Origin: Hahella sp050299855
Lineage (GTDB): Bacteria; Pseudomonadota; Gammaproteobacteria; Pseudomonadales; Oleiphilaceae
Reading direction: 5' to 3'
DNA length: 64,000 nucleotides
NCBI GenBank assembly: GCA_050299855.1
Contig: JBNKWQ010000023.1
Location: forward strand, 268,203 to 332,202
The notes below the pieces were generated by a model. That model was not told the DNA's origin. It ran no database searches and worked only from the letters and a program-made list of their open reading frames with translations. Within the stretch, counting starts at the first letter, position 1. Every line of letters begins with the position of its first letter. Shown here one piece after another: positions 36,416 to 45,235 of this stretch. The position numbers and the translations under genes were made by a program.

Positions 36416-36781
36416 TCAATCTTCCAGTGACTGCCCCAGCATAATGCGATGCCCGTCCAGGGTACGAACACCGAATTCCCGCATTCCCCATGGCTCGCTC
36501 CGCAGCGGTTTGACCAGCTCAGCCTGTCTGGCGACCACTTCGTGATAATAGACATCCACATCGTCGACAATTAAATAGGCGAAGTAGGAGTGGTCACCCA
36601 GCTCGACTGGCGCAATGGCATCAGGACAATGACCCGCCATAATGCGGCAGCCGTAGCGGACGAACATTCGCCAGCCGGGATCTCCAATTTCACGGATCTC
36701 AAACCCAAAAACATCACGGTAGTAAGCTGCTGAGGCAGTAAGATCAGGCACAGCCAACACGTGCATGGAAGTCTTTATCAT
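36416..36781 (-). CDS. VOC family protein
   Basis: About 121 residues from ATG 36781. The vicinal-oxygen-chelate pattern is seen in HVLAVPDLTASAAYYRDVFG, the central DHSYFAYLIVDDVDVYYHEV and the terminal FGVRTLDGHRIMLGQ. The substrate is unknown. It converges on the response-regulator gene. Confidence 0.85.
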   Translation of the reverse strand: MIKTSMHVLAVPDLTASAAYYRDVFGFEIREIGDPGWRMFVRYGCRIMAGHCPDAIAPVELGDHSYFAYLIVDDVDVYYHEVVARQAELVKPLRSEPWGMREFGVRTLDGHRIMLGQSLED

Positions 36782-36816
36782 AACTGTCACCCGATAGTCT
36801 GATCAGATATTCGAGT

Positions 36817-36836
36817 GGCCGTTTATGGATGAAGAC
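36817..36836. repeat. Dispersed repeat, copy A
   Basis: GGCCGTTTATGGATGAAGAC matches an arm of the large palindrome at 46904-46947 with two differences. A third partial copy lies at 43083-43095 in reverse. Confidence 0.6.
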
Positions 36837-36874
36837 TAATGAGCACTTCTGTGTTCGTGAAAGCATGGGCCGAC

Positions 36875-37231
36875 TCAGGACAGCAATAGTAACAGCAAAG
36901 CGATTGCTGCAGGCACCGCCTGGATAAAGAGTATCTTGCGACTGGCTGTGAGCGCGCCATAAACGCCAGCCACGATCACACATCCGAGGAAAAAGATTTT
37001 CACATCGGTACCCGCTACTCCCTGCAGCAGCCCCCATACCAACCCAGCAGCAAGAAAACCGTTGTATAGCCCCTGATTAGCTGCCAGTACCTTGGTGATT
37101 TGCGCCTTTTCCAGTGATTGACCGAAGGCCTTCAAGCCCAGGGGTTTATCCCACATGAACATTTCCAGCACCAGAAAATACAGGTGCAGGGCTGCCACCA
37201 AAGCAATTACGATATTTGCGGCAAGTAGCAT
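36875..37231 (-). CDS. DUF1304 membrane protein
   Basis: 118 residues with four predicted helices. It starts MLLAANIVIALVAALHLYF and contains the family pattern EMFMWDKPLGLKAFG and LAANQGLYNGFLAAGLVWG. The function is unknown in the family. It is divergent from an HxlR-type regulator with two palindromic operators between them, so it is very likely that regulator's target. Confidence 0.92.
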   Translation of the reverse strand: MLLAANIVIALVAALHLYFLVLEMFMWDKPLGLKAFGQSLEKAQITKVLAANQGLYNGFLAAGLVWGLLQGVAGTDVKIFFLGCVIVAGVYGALTASRKILFIQAVPAAIALLLLLLS

Positions 37232-37292
37232 CTTTATTCATCCTCAATAGATTGATGTCGATTGGTTGACTGATTGGTCTATAATTGTAAGC

Positions 37293-37349
37293 ACTTGCAT
37301 AATACAAGTGAATTTATGCTACCAGAATCAACTTGCATTATACAAGTTG
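37293..37349. promoter_or_regulatory. Two palindromic operators for the HxlR regulator
   Basis: ACTTGCATAATACAAGT (37293-37309) and CAACTTGCATTATACAAGTTG (here shown by its halves CAACTTG...CAAGTTG, 37329-37349) share the ACTTG-N7-CAAGT palindrome. The centres lie 38 bases apart in the divergent DUF1304/HxlR spacer. They fit the short dyads bound by HxlR dimers. Confidence 0.75.
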
Positions 37350-37368
37350 ATTTATCGATAATGGCCGC

Positions 37369-37809
37369 ATGGAATTTAACTCTAAAGATTATAGATCAAA
37401 CTGCCCCGTCAACTTTGCCGTGGAAACATTTGGCGATAAGTGGACTCTCCTGGTGATTCGCGACCTGATGTTTAAAGGTAAATGTCACTATGGGGATTTT
37501 TTGACTTCCGAAGAAAAGATATCCACTAATATTCTGGCGAACAGGCTGCAACGGCTTGAAGAAAAAGGCGTCATACAGAAATCCAAAGATCCCAACAATG
37601 GCGCTAAAATTATTTATAGCCTGACTCAGATGGGCAAGGATTTACTGCCGGTGATGCTGGAAATAGTAGCCTGGAGCGGCAAGTACGACTCGCTGACCAG
37701 TGCCCCTAGATGGTTTTTACAGGAATTCAATGAAGATAAAGCCGCAACCACACAAAAAATGCAGGCTAGGATCGTAAGTGGAGCGCAGTCCAAAGACAGG
37801 GCTCCATAA
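37369..37809 (+). CDS. HxlR family transcriptional regulator
   Basis: 146 residues with the HxlR winged-helix pattern: CPVNFAVETFGDKWTLLVIR at the start (conserved Cys near residue 9), then KISTNILANRLQRLEEKGVI. The Cys may sense oxidants or electrophiles, as in YodB/HypR relatives. It is divergent from DUF1304 with two operators between, and is probably autoregulated. Confidence 0.92.
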   Translation: MEFNSKDYRSNCPVNFAVETFGDKWTLLVIRDLMFKGKCHYGDFLTSEEKISTNILANRLQRLEEKGVIQKSKDPNNGAKIIYSLTQMGKDLLPVMLEIVAWSGKYDSLTSAPRWFLQEFNEDKAATTQKMQARIVSGAQSKDRAP

Positions 37810-37923
37810 GCAGAACCAAACACAACCTAGAGGAGCACAACCACATCTGCTGCAAAAGTTATGTCGACACAATGGCAGCTACCCTTATAGTTCAACGTTG
37901 TCTCCTCCTTCCTGAAATCTATA

Positions 37924-38508
37924 TTAAGTATTAAGACCGAGTTCCTGTCGCATTTTTTCGACATCTAGCTCTTGGATTAGAGTCACAATATTCGGATAGA
38001 TACTATCGTGATATCCATATCCTCCGGCCACCAGCTCATCAATCGCTTTTTCTTTTGTCCAGTTTTCCACAACAACCCTGTAGGCGGCAATTACCGCACC
38101 TGTCCTGTCAGAGCCATGCCAGCAATGTACCAGCATCGGAGATTTTCGGTTAATGACAATTGCCAGCGCTTCGAACAGTTGATCCTGTGAAATGGCACCA
38201 GTATCAATTTTTATCCGGTGCAGGATCAGGCCTGCACCTTCAGCCTCATCATCGTCTGAATGGTATTCCCTCAGGTTAAGCACCTCACCGACACCAAACT
38301 TTGATACCTCTCTAAAGGCGGCATCGTTTGGTTGTTCAGACCGATATAGTCCATCTCCGACTTTGTATAGATTGTCCAATGAAGAGCCGATAACAGGCAC
38401 AGCCCAGTCGGCTGGCCTTAACCTTGGATCTGCCAAAACCGAAAAGGAAATTAACAGAAGTAACAGAATGATTGTTCTTTGCACGATATCATATCCCTTA
38501 AGATTCAT
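37924..38508 (-). CDS. Exported tyrosine/dual-specificity phosphatase
   Basis: About 194 residues. The signal peptide ends near FSVLADP. The phosphatase loop HCWHGSDRTG (HCx5R) is near 130, with the general acid region in LREYHSDDDEAEG. It belongs to the DSP/cyclin-phosphatase-like superfamily found in the periplasm of some proteobacteria. The substrate is unknown. The GTG at 38514 is an alternative start. Confidence 0.85.
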   Translation of the reverse strand: MNLKGYDIVQRTIILLLLLISFSVLADPRLRPADWAVPVIGSSLDNLYKVGDGLYRSEQPNDAAFREVSKFGVGEVLNLREYHSDDDEAEGAGLILHRIKIDTGAISQDQLFEALAIVINRKSPMLVHCWHGSDRTGAVIAAYRVVVENWTKEKAIDELVAGGYGYHDSIYPNIVTLIQELDVEKMRQELGLNT

Positions 38509-38573
38509 TGCCACCCGGCAGAAAATCAGTTATTTGCCCCAGATTATCCTGATACTTGATAGTCCGTTCGACC

Positions 38574-38729
38574 TCAGGGAGCAATCAGATCGCCGATCAG
38601 TTCGTCTTCAAGGATATAGGTTCGGACTTCCACCATCCAGCCTGAAAACACCATATCCGTTGGAGTATATAACAGAGCCATCTATGGCGATGTCAAAGGT
38701 CGACGGATCAGCGGCCAGCCTTTACTCAT
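38574..38729 (-). pseudogene. Small gene broken by two frameshifts
   Basis: The ATG at 38729 overlaps the GNAT stop and is followed by coherent peptide only if the frame changes twice: MSKGW, then DPSTFDIAIDGSVIYSNGYG continuing to GVFRLDGG, then VEVRTYILEDELIGDLIAP to a stop at 38574. This suggests a decayed gene of about 50 codons once coupled to the acetyltransferase. The identity is unknown. Confidence 0.35.
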
Positions 38730-39580
38730 CATCCCACCTCAAATGAAGTCACACCGTAGATGCAGCCCAGCGGTATATCCGGTGCTTTCCCCGTATACAT
38801 TCTCGCGGTTTCGAACGAGACCTGCATTCCATGTCGTTCTGCCAAGGCCACGGCATAGGGGTTGATTTCCGGGACGTCCAGAAAGACTGTTGCAGAGGGC
38901 CCTGCCCAGGTTTTCAGGGCCAGAAAAAGGGATTCAGCCTGAGTGGTGGTATTTGCCAGCAAAGGTCCGATTTTGTATCCCTCGCGACATTGTCGGATAA
39001 CGCCGTACCCGGCAAGTTTCCCGTCCTGCATAATGCCCAGAGACCTTGAGCAGGGCTGCTTGATCCAAGCCTGTAAAAACTGAGAACGTGGTGCGGGAAA
39101 GCATGGTTTGTCATAGGCCTCGACCAAAGAGAAATCTAACGAATCCAGACCAATAACGCCTGGATCACTCGGTCCTTGTCCCCCACCAAAGCCTTGGTAA
39201 CGGATGTTGCGATAAGCCAGCTTGAACCCGCTTTTTTTATAGTTATTCTGCTGATCCACTACTCCATCCAATCCAATATTACAGCCCTGCAGGCGGCTGA
39301 TACCGGCATTCCAGATTTTCATGCCATAACCCTTCCCACGGTATTCCGGCTTCACTATATAAAAGCCCAAAAAACCAAAGGAGTCGGTGTATTTGACCAC
39401 CGAGATACAGGCAACGGGTTCATCCTCAAGCAGACCAATCAAAAAACCCTGGGGGTCGGCCGAAATATAACATTCAGCATCATTGAACCCTGGGTTCCAG
39501 CCCTCTTTAGCTGCCCATTCAATGGCGATATCCACTTCCAGCCTGTGCATGGCTCTAATGCTGTATTTTTTCTCCGGCAT
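38729..39580 (-). CDS. GNAT family N-acetyltransferase (two-domain)
   Basis: About 283 residues from ATG 39580 (GGAG upstream). The N-terminal GNAT fold has FYIVKPEYRGKGYGMKIW (acetyl-CoA binding, about 75-92). The C-terminal half resembles the DUF/Acetyltransf_18 extension, with GYGVIRQCREGYKIGPL and VFLDVPEINPYAVALAERHG. The substrate is unknown. Confidence 0.9.
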   Translation of the reverse strand: MPEKKYSIRAMHRLEVDIAIEWAAKEGWNPGFNDAECYISADPQGFLIGLLEDEPVACISVVKYTDSFGFLGFYIVKPEYRGKGYGMKIWNAGISRLQGCNIGLDGVVDQQNNYKKSGFKLAYRNIRYQGFGGGQGPSDPGVIGLDSLDFSLVEAYDKPCFPAPRSQFLQAWIKQPCSRSLGIMQDGKLAGYGVIRQCREGYKIGPLLANTTTQAESLFLALKTWAGPSATVFLDVPEINPYAVALAERHGMQVSFETARMYTGKAPDIPLGCIYGVTSFEVG

Positions 39581-39603
39581 ATTGTCTCCAGCTGCTAGGA
39601 TTT

Positions 39604-39752
39604 CATCTGTTTTCAAGAATCACTGCATTTATACGGTCAATAATTTCATCTTCCACACGCTGACTACAGAAGATATAGCGTTTTTCACCCGGAGGTATTT
39701 CTTTAAAGCGAATAGTCACCAAGTCATTCTGCAACAGGCCGTACAGGTAGCC
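39604..39752 (-). pseudogene. C-terminal remnant, possibly of a SBP_bac_3 protein
   Basis: An open frame without a start, closed upstream by TAG at 39753, reads GYLYGLLQNDLVTIRFKEIP at its start and ends in RVEDEIIDRINAVILENR. The spacing of a strand, a Cys-Ser pair and a final amphipathic helix recalls the tail of family 3 binding proteins. The identification is tentative. Confidence 0.3.
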
Positions 39753-39759
39753 CTATGAC

Positions 39760-40125
39760 GTGCAAAAACAGAAAAAGAATAAGGGAATAACAGATTCTCC
39801 ACGGAATCCGTATAGGGAACTGGCACATGCGCTCGTTACCCTGTTATTGATAGTTGTCTTTCTGAGTATAGATAAGGTTAGGGTGGCTGGCCTTTTTGGG
39901 AAATCAGGAAAAAATTCAAACCTGCCAAAAACCTCAAAACAAGGCCTTAAACGCGGCCCATATCAAGCCCAAAGACAAGGCATTCCCCTGCTCCTCAGGC
40001 ATCTAAAGTTCAACTTTTATGGCCGGCGATTCCTATGGCGGCAAGACAAATCAAAACGCTGGAACCAAAGATTATGGGAACAGATGCCTTCACTTAATTT
40101 CTTCCTTCCTTATGATACTGGCTAG
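39760..40125 (+). CDS. Hypothetical basic protein with one membrane segment
   Basis: 121 residues from a GTG start with no clear ribosome site. One hydrophobic segment (LVTLLLIVVFLSI, about 28-40) is followed by a strongly basic tail. No family is recognised. The composition could equally arise by chance. Gap context: 39581-40467 otherwise contains a binding-protein relic and the 22-bp tandem repeat. Confidence 0.25.
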   Translation: MQKQKKNKGITDSPRNPYRELAHALVTLLLIVVFLSIDKVRVAGLFGKSGKNSNLPKTSKQGLKRGPYQAQRQGIPLLLRHLKFNFYGRRFLWRQDKSKRWNQRLWEQMPSLNFFLPYDTG

Positions 40126-40188
40126 GCTTCGTACCAGTCCGCGTTGGGATTCATGGCGGTGCGGAGTTTCGGAAAAATAGTGGGATAC

Positions 40189-40298
40189 AGTATTGTAGAT
40201 ATTGGAGGATAGTATGGTAGGTATTGGAGGATAGTATGGTAGGTATTGGAAGATAGTATGGTAGGTATTGGAAGATAGTATTGTAGGGATTGAAAGAT
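40189..40298. repeat. 22-bp tandem repeat, five copies
   Basis: Five consecutive 22-base units, consensus AGTATGGTAGGTATTGGARG followed by AT, start at 40189, 40211, 40233, 40255 and 40277. The central three copies are nearly identical and the outer two diverge. It lies in the non-coding region upstream of the molybdopterin oxidoreductase. The copy number may vary between strains. Confidence 0.93.
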
Positions 40299-40467
40299 AG
40301 TAGCCTAAGTAGCTAAAAAACGATGGCTGATTCAGCCCACTATATGTCATTCGCGACAATTAAACTCCTTCGCTTCAGATGCCAGACTGAACATAAAATA
40401 ATCCGGCGGCATGTCTTATCGACACAATGACGCCTCTATACAATGTGAATAGTCTGAGCATACCGGC

Positions 40468-42573
40468 ATGAGTGATATCAAAACCCACTACCGTACCTGC
40501 AATATCTGTGAGGCCATGTGCGGCCTTGAAATCAAATATCAGGACGAAGAAATTCTTTCGATCAAGCCGGACCAGGAAGATCCTTTCAGCCGGGGCCACA
40601 TTTGCCCCAAAGCCGTTGCCCTTCAGGATTTTTATCAGGACGCTGATCGTCTTCGCACTCCGATCAGGCGTACGGAAACCGGTTGGGAGGAAATCAGCTG
40701 GGATGAGGCCTTTACCGACATCACTGCCAATATACAGCATATTCAGAACACTCAGGGGAAAGATGCGGTCGGTGTATACCTGGGCAACCCCAACGCCCAC
40801 AACTTCGGCAATGCGCTTTTCCTGCCTCACTTCTTCAAAGCTCTTGGAAGCCGGAATCGATTCAGCTCTGCTTCGGCTGACCAGCTTCCACACCACGTCG
40901 CATCCAACTATATGTTGGGAGCCGGCATGCTGATTCCAGTTCCAGACATCGATCGCACTGACTACATGGTAATTATCGGCGGCAACCCTGTCGTGTCCAA
41001 TGGCAGCATGATGACCGCCGCCGGTGTTCCCGGCCGCATCAAGGATATTAAAAACCGTGGCGGTAAAGTGGTGGTGATAGACCCCAGAAGAACCGAAACA
41101 GCCAGAATCGCCAGTGAGCATATATTTATCCGTCCGGAAAAGGATGCCTTATTTTTACTGGCGATGATTCACACGATTCTTAGCGAGAATCTGGCGCGAC
41201 TAGGTCACCTGCAGGACATCATCGATGGATTCGAAGACGTCAAACAGGCCGCAGCAATGTTCACTCCGGAAGATGTTGCAGATGTCGTGGGAATCAGCGC
41301 TGAGAAAATCAGGCAACTGGCGCGGGAGATGGCCGGAGCGCCTTCTGCTGTCTGCTACAGCCGTATGGGTGCTTCCACTCAATCTTTTGGCGGCCTGTGC
41401 CTGTGGTTGACCAACGTGTTGAATATCGTCACCGGTAACTTTGACCGGGAAGGCGGTGCCATGTTCCCCTTACCGGCACTGGATCTGTTGCGTAACACTC
41501 CGCGAGGTAAACCCAACTCTTATGGCCGCTATCGGTCACGGGTTAGCCAATTGCCCTTTAACAATGCCGAGTTCCCGGTGGCAGCCCTGGCAGAAGAAAT
41601 TCTGACGGAGGGCGAAGGCCAGATTCGGGCGATGTTTACCATCGCCGGCAACCCGGTGTTGTCTGCTCCCGGCGGCGATAGCCTGAGCAAAGCCTTCGCC
41701 CAGTTGGATTACATGGTTTCAATCGACATCTATCTCAATGAAACCACTAAGTACGCCAACATCATTCTGCCCGCGACACATGGTCTGGAAGTACCCCACT
41801 TCGATGTTTTCTTCAACAGCTTTGCGGTCCGGAATACGGTAAAATTCTCGCCCCCGTTATTCGAGAAAACCGGCAACCAAAAACCTGACTGGCAGATTCT
41901 GAAAACCCTGTCGAGCCACTTAAGCGGCGTACCCGATGACGGCACAACGCCGGAAATGATTCTGGACATGGGTCTCAAGTCCGGCCCTTACCAGGAACAG
42001 GAGATGAGCCTGCAGAAACTGCTCGATAACCCCCATGGCATTGATCTCGGACCACTTGTGCCCTGCCTGAAAGAACGCATTCGAACTGCGGATGCCCGCA
42101 TTCAATTGGCCCCAGGAATTTATCTGGATGACCTGCAGCGCCTGAGAGATTATGCCGGTGCCGACGCACAACGGCGTCTAGACTACCCTTTCGAAATGAT
42201 TGGCCGGCGACTGGCCCGGAGCCACAACACCTGGACACAGAACTCACAACGCCTGGTGAAGGGAAAGAATCCCTGCACATTACAAATCAACTCAGTGGAT
42301 GCGGAACAGCTGGGCGTTACCAAAGGCCAGATCGTGGGTGTCCGTTCACCCACCGGACGCATTGAACTTGAAGTGGATGTGAATGATGACATCCTGCAAG
42401 GTGTGGTCAGTATCCCTCAGGGTTGGGGTCACAATCAGAAGAACACCCAAATGAATGTGGCTGCAACCCAACCGGGCGTCAGCATCAATTCACTGACAGA
42501 TAGCAAACGGGTCGACTCACTCAGTGGCAACGCTGCATTTAACGGCACGCCCGTCGCGATTGAGGTGACTTAA
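40468..42573 (+). CDS. Molybdopterin oxidoreductase
   Basis: 701 residues of the DMSO-reductase/formate-dehydrogenase superfamily. The N-terminal [4Fe-4S] cysteines lie in TCNICEAMCGLEI and GHICPKAV. The catalytic domain contains IIGGNPVVSNGSMM and VVIDPRRTETA. The C-terminal molydopterin-dinucleotide domain has LQINSVDAEQLGV and SIPQGWGHNQKN. No twin-arginine signal is present, so it is cytoplasmic. No partner subunit is adjacent. The substrate is unknown. The ATG start has no strong ribosome site. Confidence 0.93.
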   Translation: MSDIKTHYRTCNICEAMCGLEIKYQDEEILSIKPDQEDPFSRGHICPKAVALQDFYQDADRLRTPIRRTETGWEEISWDEAFTDITANIQHIQNTQGKDAVGVYLGNPNAHNFGNALFLPHFFKALGSRNRFSSASADQLPHHVASNYMLGAGMLIPVPDIDRTDYMVIIGGNPVVSNGSMMTAAGVPGRIKDIKNRGGKVVVIDPRRTETARIASEHIFIRPEKDALFLLAMIHTILSENLARLGHLQDIIDGFEDVKQAAAMFTPEDVADVVGISAEKIRQLAREMAGAPSAVCYSRMGASTQSFGGLCLWLTNVLNIVTGNFDREGGAMFPLPALDLLRNTPRGKPNSYGRYRSRVSQLPFNNAEFPVAALAEEILTEGEGQIRAMFTIAGNPVLSAPGGDSLSKAFAQLDYMVSIDIYLNETTKYANIILPATHGLEVPHFDVFFNSFAVRNTVKFSPPLFEKTGNQKPDWQILKTLSSHLSGVPDDGTTPEMILDMGLKSGPYQEQEMSLQKLLDNPHGIDLGPLVPCLKERIRTADARIQLAPGIYLDDLQRLRDYAGADAQRRLDYPFEMIGRRLARSHNTWTQNSQRLVKGKNPCTLQINSVDAEQLGVTKGQIVGVRSPTGRIELEVDVNDDILQGVVSIPQGWGHNQKNTQMNVAATQPGVSINSLTDSKRVDSLSGNAAFNGTPVAIEVT

Positions 42574-42596
42574 TTCATTCTGGCTATCAATTACAT

Positions 42597-42968
42597 TCAG
42601 CTTTTCTTGGGTGCCTTTGGTATTTTGGGCTTTTTGGGTTTCTTCGGAGGTAAGCTTTCAACGAAGCTCGCACACAGGTTAACCCAATAGTCCAGTTGGT
42701 CGTCTTCAGAGATACCCTCTGGTGAAACGTAGATCATGCCTTTCATTGCCTTGCCGGTAAAATCCATTTCACTCACATAAGGCTTTGCCAGACAGGCGTC
42801 ATAATTCTCCGGCCCCACCCTGCCCATCAGGGTATCGCCTACAATACCGCAGCACATATGCTGGCGTACCATAAAACACAGTCCACCGAACATTTTCTTT
42901 TCTTCAACATCATCCCTGTTGTTAAAGCATTCCCGTGTCCGATGAGCTAAACCTTCGTCATAGGCCAT
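42597..42968 (-). CDS. TfoX/Sxy N-terminal domain protein
   Basis: 123 residues with the TfoX_N pattern: EKKMFGGLCFMVRQHMCCGI near 24-43, LMGRVGPENYDACL and GMIYVSPEG. The tail is a lysine-proline run. Stand-alone TfoX_N proteins are common; involvement in competence is not implied. It converges on the oxidoreductase. Confidence 0.9.
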   Translation of the reverse strand: MAYDEGLAHRTRECFNNRDDVEEKKMFGGLCFMVRQHMCCGIVGDTLMGRVGPENYDACLAKPYVSEMDFTGKAMKGMIYVSPEGISEDDQLDYWVNLCASFVESLPPKKPKKPKIPKAPKKS

Positions 42969-43429
42969 TCGTCACCTCACTATCAACCAAACTCAGGTCG
43001 TACAGAGCCAGCCGGCACCCGGCCAGGAATCCCCGTTTGCAGGCAGACACTAGCGTGATACAAGAAAGAAAAACAGTTAGTGCCCATCCATAAACAGAAA
43101 TTTTTCAAGGACTTCCTGCCTGCATAAATTTGTGACGAACTTATCATTACGTCAAGTCTTCCGTACACACTCTTTTCTGCCAATCTTCGATGCAATGCCA
43201 CTCAATCTCATCATGTCGGCATAGCAGACCCCGCGCCAGGGGGGGGCATTCGGTTATCATTGAATCCAGATTTTACAAATCCCTAAACGAATGCTGTAGG
43301 TCATATTCTCTATTGTAATGATTCATAAGGACTCTTAGAGTCCCCTCCGTCATTCCAAGGACGGCCTGCCACTCTGTAAGGCACTCGCCACCTCGATTAT
43401 TCGCCATTATTCAAGGAGTTTGATTAACC
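42969..43429. other. Gap upstream of hcp
   Basis: 460 bases without a credible gene. A reversed partial copy of the dispersed repeat (CCCATCCATAAAC) lies at 43083-43095. The right end must hold the hcp promoter; a TATTGTAAT-like -10 lies near 43313, with no convincing -35, and no sigma-54 motif was found. Confidence 0.4.
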
Positions 43430-43918
43430 ATGGCAATCTACATGAATTACAACCAATTGACCGTGAAAGGCAACGTCACCGCCGAAGGCTACAAAGACTG
43501 GATTCGTCTGGATAAGTTTGAATTCAGAGCCAGCCGCGACATATCAATGGAAGCGGGACATATGTCCAACCGGGAAGCGACTCGTCCTGACTTAAGCTCT
43601 GTGTCCATCAGCAAACTCATGGATTCCGCCTCTTCCGGCCTGTTCAAGGAATCCCTGACCGGCGATGCCGGTGTCAAAGTGATCATCGATATCGTCAAAA
43701 CCCATGCTGACAAGATTGAGAAATACGTCACCTATGAGCTGGAAGATGTGATGATCAGCAACTACAACATCAGCGCCGGTGCCGACAAAGCTCCCTCCGA
43801 AACCCTCTCCCTGAGTTATGCCAAAGTCACCATGAGCTACACCGCCGCCGACCGCGCCAACAAAGGCGGTTCTCCCGAGCGCGTGGGCTACGATCTGGAA
43901 ACCGGCAAGAAGCTGTAA
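43430..43918 (+). CDS. hcp: Type VI secretion tube protein Hcp
   Basis: 162 residues of the Hcp family: it starts MAIYMNYNQLTVKGNVTAEG, with DWIRLDKFEFRASRDIS, SSVSISKLMDSASSGLF and YELEDVMISNYNIS typical of the hexameric ring protein. It has a good ribosome site (AAGGAG). No other core type VI genes are in the window, so it is an orphan (auxiliary) hcp. Its product probably carries or exports the protein encoded next, at 44019. Confidence 0.95.
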   Translation: MAIYMNYNQLTVKGNVTAEGYKDWIRLDKFEFRASRDISMEAGHMSNREATRPDLSSVSISKLMDSASSGLFKESLTGDAGVKVIIDIVKTHADKIEKYVTYELEDVMISNYNISAGADKAPSETLSLSYAKVTMSYTAADRANKGGSPERVGYDLETGKKL

Positions 43919-44018
43919 CCTCTTTTTTCAAGACTCACAATACCCCGATGTCATTTCTTCCCGGAGAAGTGGCATCGCTCGTTGTACACCATCAGCCATA
44001 AATTCAGGGAGATATCCA

Positions 44019-45230
44019 ATGGCGATAAGAGGGAACTCCAACCCGGAAGCGTATTACACCGAGGCGAACTTCGTTGAACTGGTGGACCCGTCGAACCGGT
44101 CCACCGGCGTGAAGATTTTTGTCAAAAAGACGGAAGTAACTACCTACGAAAAGATCAATGAAAACAGGGACAAAGACTTCAACTGCTCTTACGTCAGCAA
44201 ACAGATTTTCAGCCTGAAAAATAGCGGCCTCTTGAACAGCCACTACAACCGAAGCGCACCGTTTTCAAGGATGCTGTCTTTGGAAGGCGGGCAGTTAGTC
44301 TATGTTCACTGGCGGGGTTCGGTCTATATCGAAGAGCTTCGTATCCAGACGGACTATAAGATTGAGAAGAATAAACGGACCGTGGCGGCGGGGGTTTATA
44401 AAGCCAAGCTGAAGGAAGGTAAAAAAAATGAGTGGGCCGTAGGAGAAGATGAAACGGCAAAATCCCTTAGTCAGATTAACACCAAAAACCTGGCAATTAA
44501 CGGACATTGTAGGGATATTGGTGACGCGGCAAACTTCATGCCCAATTTTATCCGTCATGGCTTTGGTGAAGGTGCACTGAATGGCACTTATACTCTGTTC
44601 TTTAACCCCAGCCAGGGCTTTGTGCATGGCGACTGGCAGGCTCTACGGGACAGCTCCGGCATCAGCGGTACCCAAGCCTCCAAAAAGCTGGCAGAAGTGT
44701 TGAGTCTCACTGCCGCAAAGAATATGGAAGTGAACCTCACGGTTCATGAAAGCGGCCACGCCCTGTTGAAGGAAGCCCTAAGGGTTGTGTGCAAGGACAA
44801 CATCAAACTGGACCAGTTCACCGTGTTCTATGCCAACCCCACCCACAACCTGGAACTGGTGGACGTCTGGCGCAAGCGGACCGGCATGAAACTGGCGGCG
44901 AAACCACCCCTGCTCAATACCTGCAGCCCCCACCAGTTTATGTTGACCGGCAACGCCATCAGCTTTCCCGTGGTGGCCTGCCAGGCGGACAGCGGCAATG
45001 CTGTGGCAACGGTGTACAACAGCGTCGGTTCCATTACCAGTGCGGCAGGCCTCGGCGCTATCGCCAGTGCCGCCGGTCTGACGGCCGGTTGGGTCTTTGC
45101 CGTCGCCCCCTACATTTTTGGCGGAGGCCGGTCGGGCAACCAGGAAGTGATTGAAGGTCCCGGCCAGGCAGTGCAACATGGCACCAAACTGGTTTGGAAC
45201 TCTGTACATAAAATGATGATAAAAGGGTAA
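44019..45230 (+). CDS. Putative Hcp-dependent type VI effector
   Basis: 403 residues, 100 bases after hcp, with a good ribosome site (GGGAG). No signal peptide. The middle (about 200-290) reads like an alpha/beta-hydrolase core: FFNPSQGFVHGDWQALRD, ASKKLAEVL, then a strand-elbow-helix MEVNLTVHESGHALLKEALR in which HESGH takes the place of GxSxG, and FTVFYANPTHN. HESGH also fits HExxH of zinc proteases, but the preceding beta-strand favours the elbow. The C-terminus has a Gly/Ala-rich hydrophobic hairpin near 345-375. I infer a lipase-like or membrane-active effector. Confidence 0.6.
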   Translation: MAIRGNSNPEAYYTEANFVELVDPSNRSTGVKIFVKKTEVTTYEKINENRDKDFNCSYVSKQIFSLKNSGLLNSHYNRSAPFSRMLSLEGGQLVYVHWRGSVYIEELRIQTDYKIEKNKRTVAAGVYKAKLKEGKKNEWAVGEDETAKSLSQINTKNLAINGHCRDIGDAANFMPNFIRHGFGEGALNGTYTLFFNPSQGFVHGDWQALRDSSGISGTQASKKLAEVLSLTAAKNMEVNLTVHESGHALLKEALRVVCKDNIKLDQFTVFYANPTHNLELVDVWRKRTGMKLAAKPPLLNTCSPHQFMLTGNAISFPVVACQADSGNAVATVYNSVGSITSAAGLGAIASAAGLTAGWVFAVAPYIFGGGRSGNQEVIEGPGQAVQHGTKLVWNSVHKMMIKG

Positions 45231-45235
45231 TTCCC

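Noticed and set aside
40189..40298. CRISPR array
   Set aside because: The 22-bp units abut with no spacers and no cas genes are near; it is a plain tandem repeat.
40090..40359. Minus-strand 89-residue ORF across the tandem repeat
   Set aside because: It is low-complexity sequence produced by translating the repeat, with no ribosome site or family.
44735..44770. Zinc metalloprotease assignment from HESGH
   Set aside because: Not adopted as the main call: the motif follows a beta-strand and sits in a lipase-like context rather than inside a helix.
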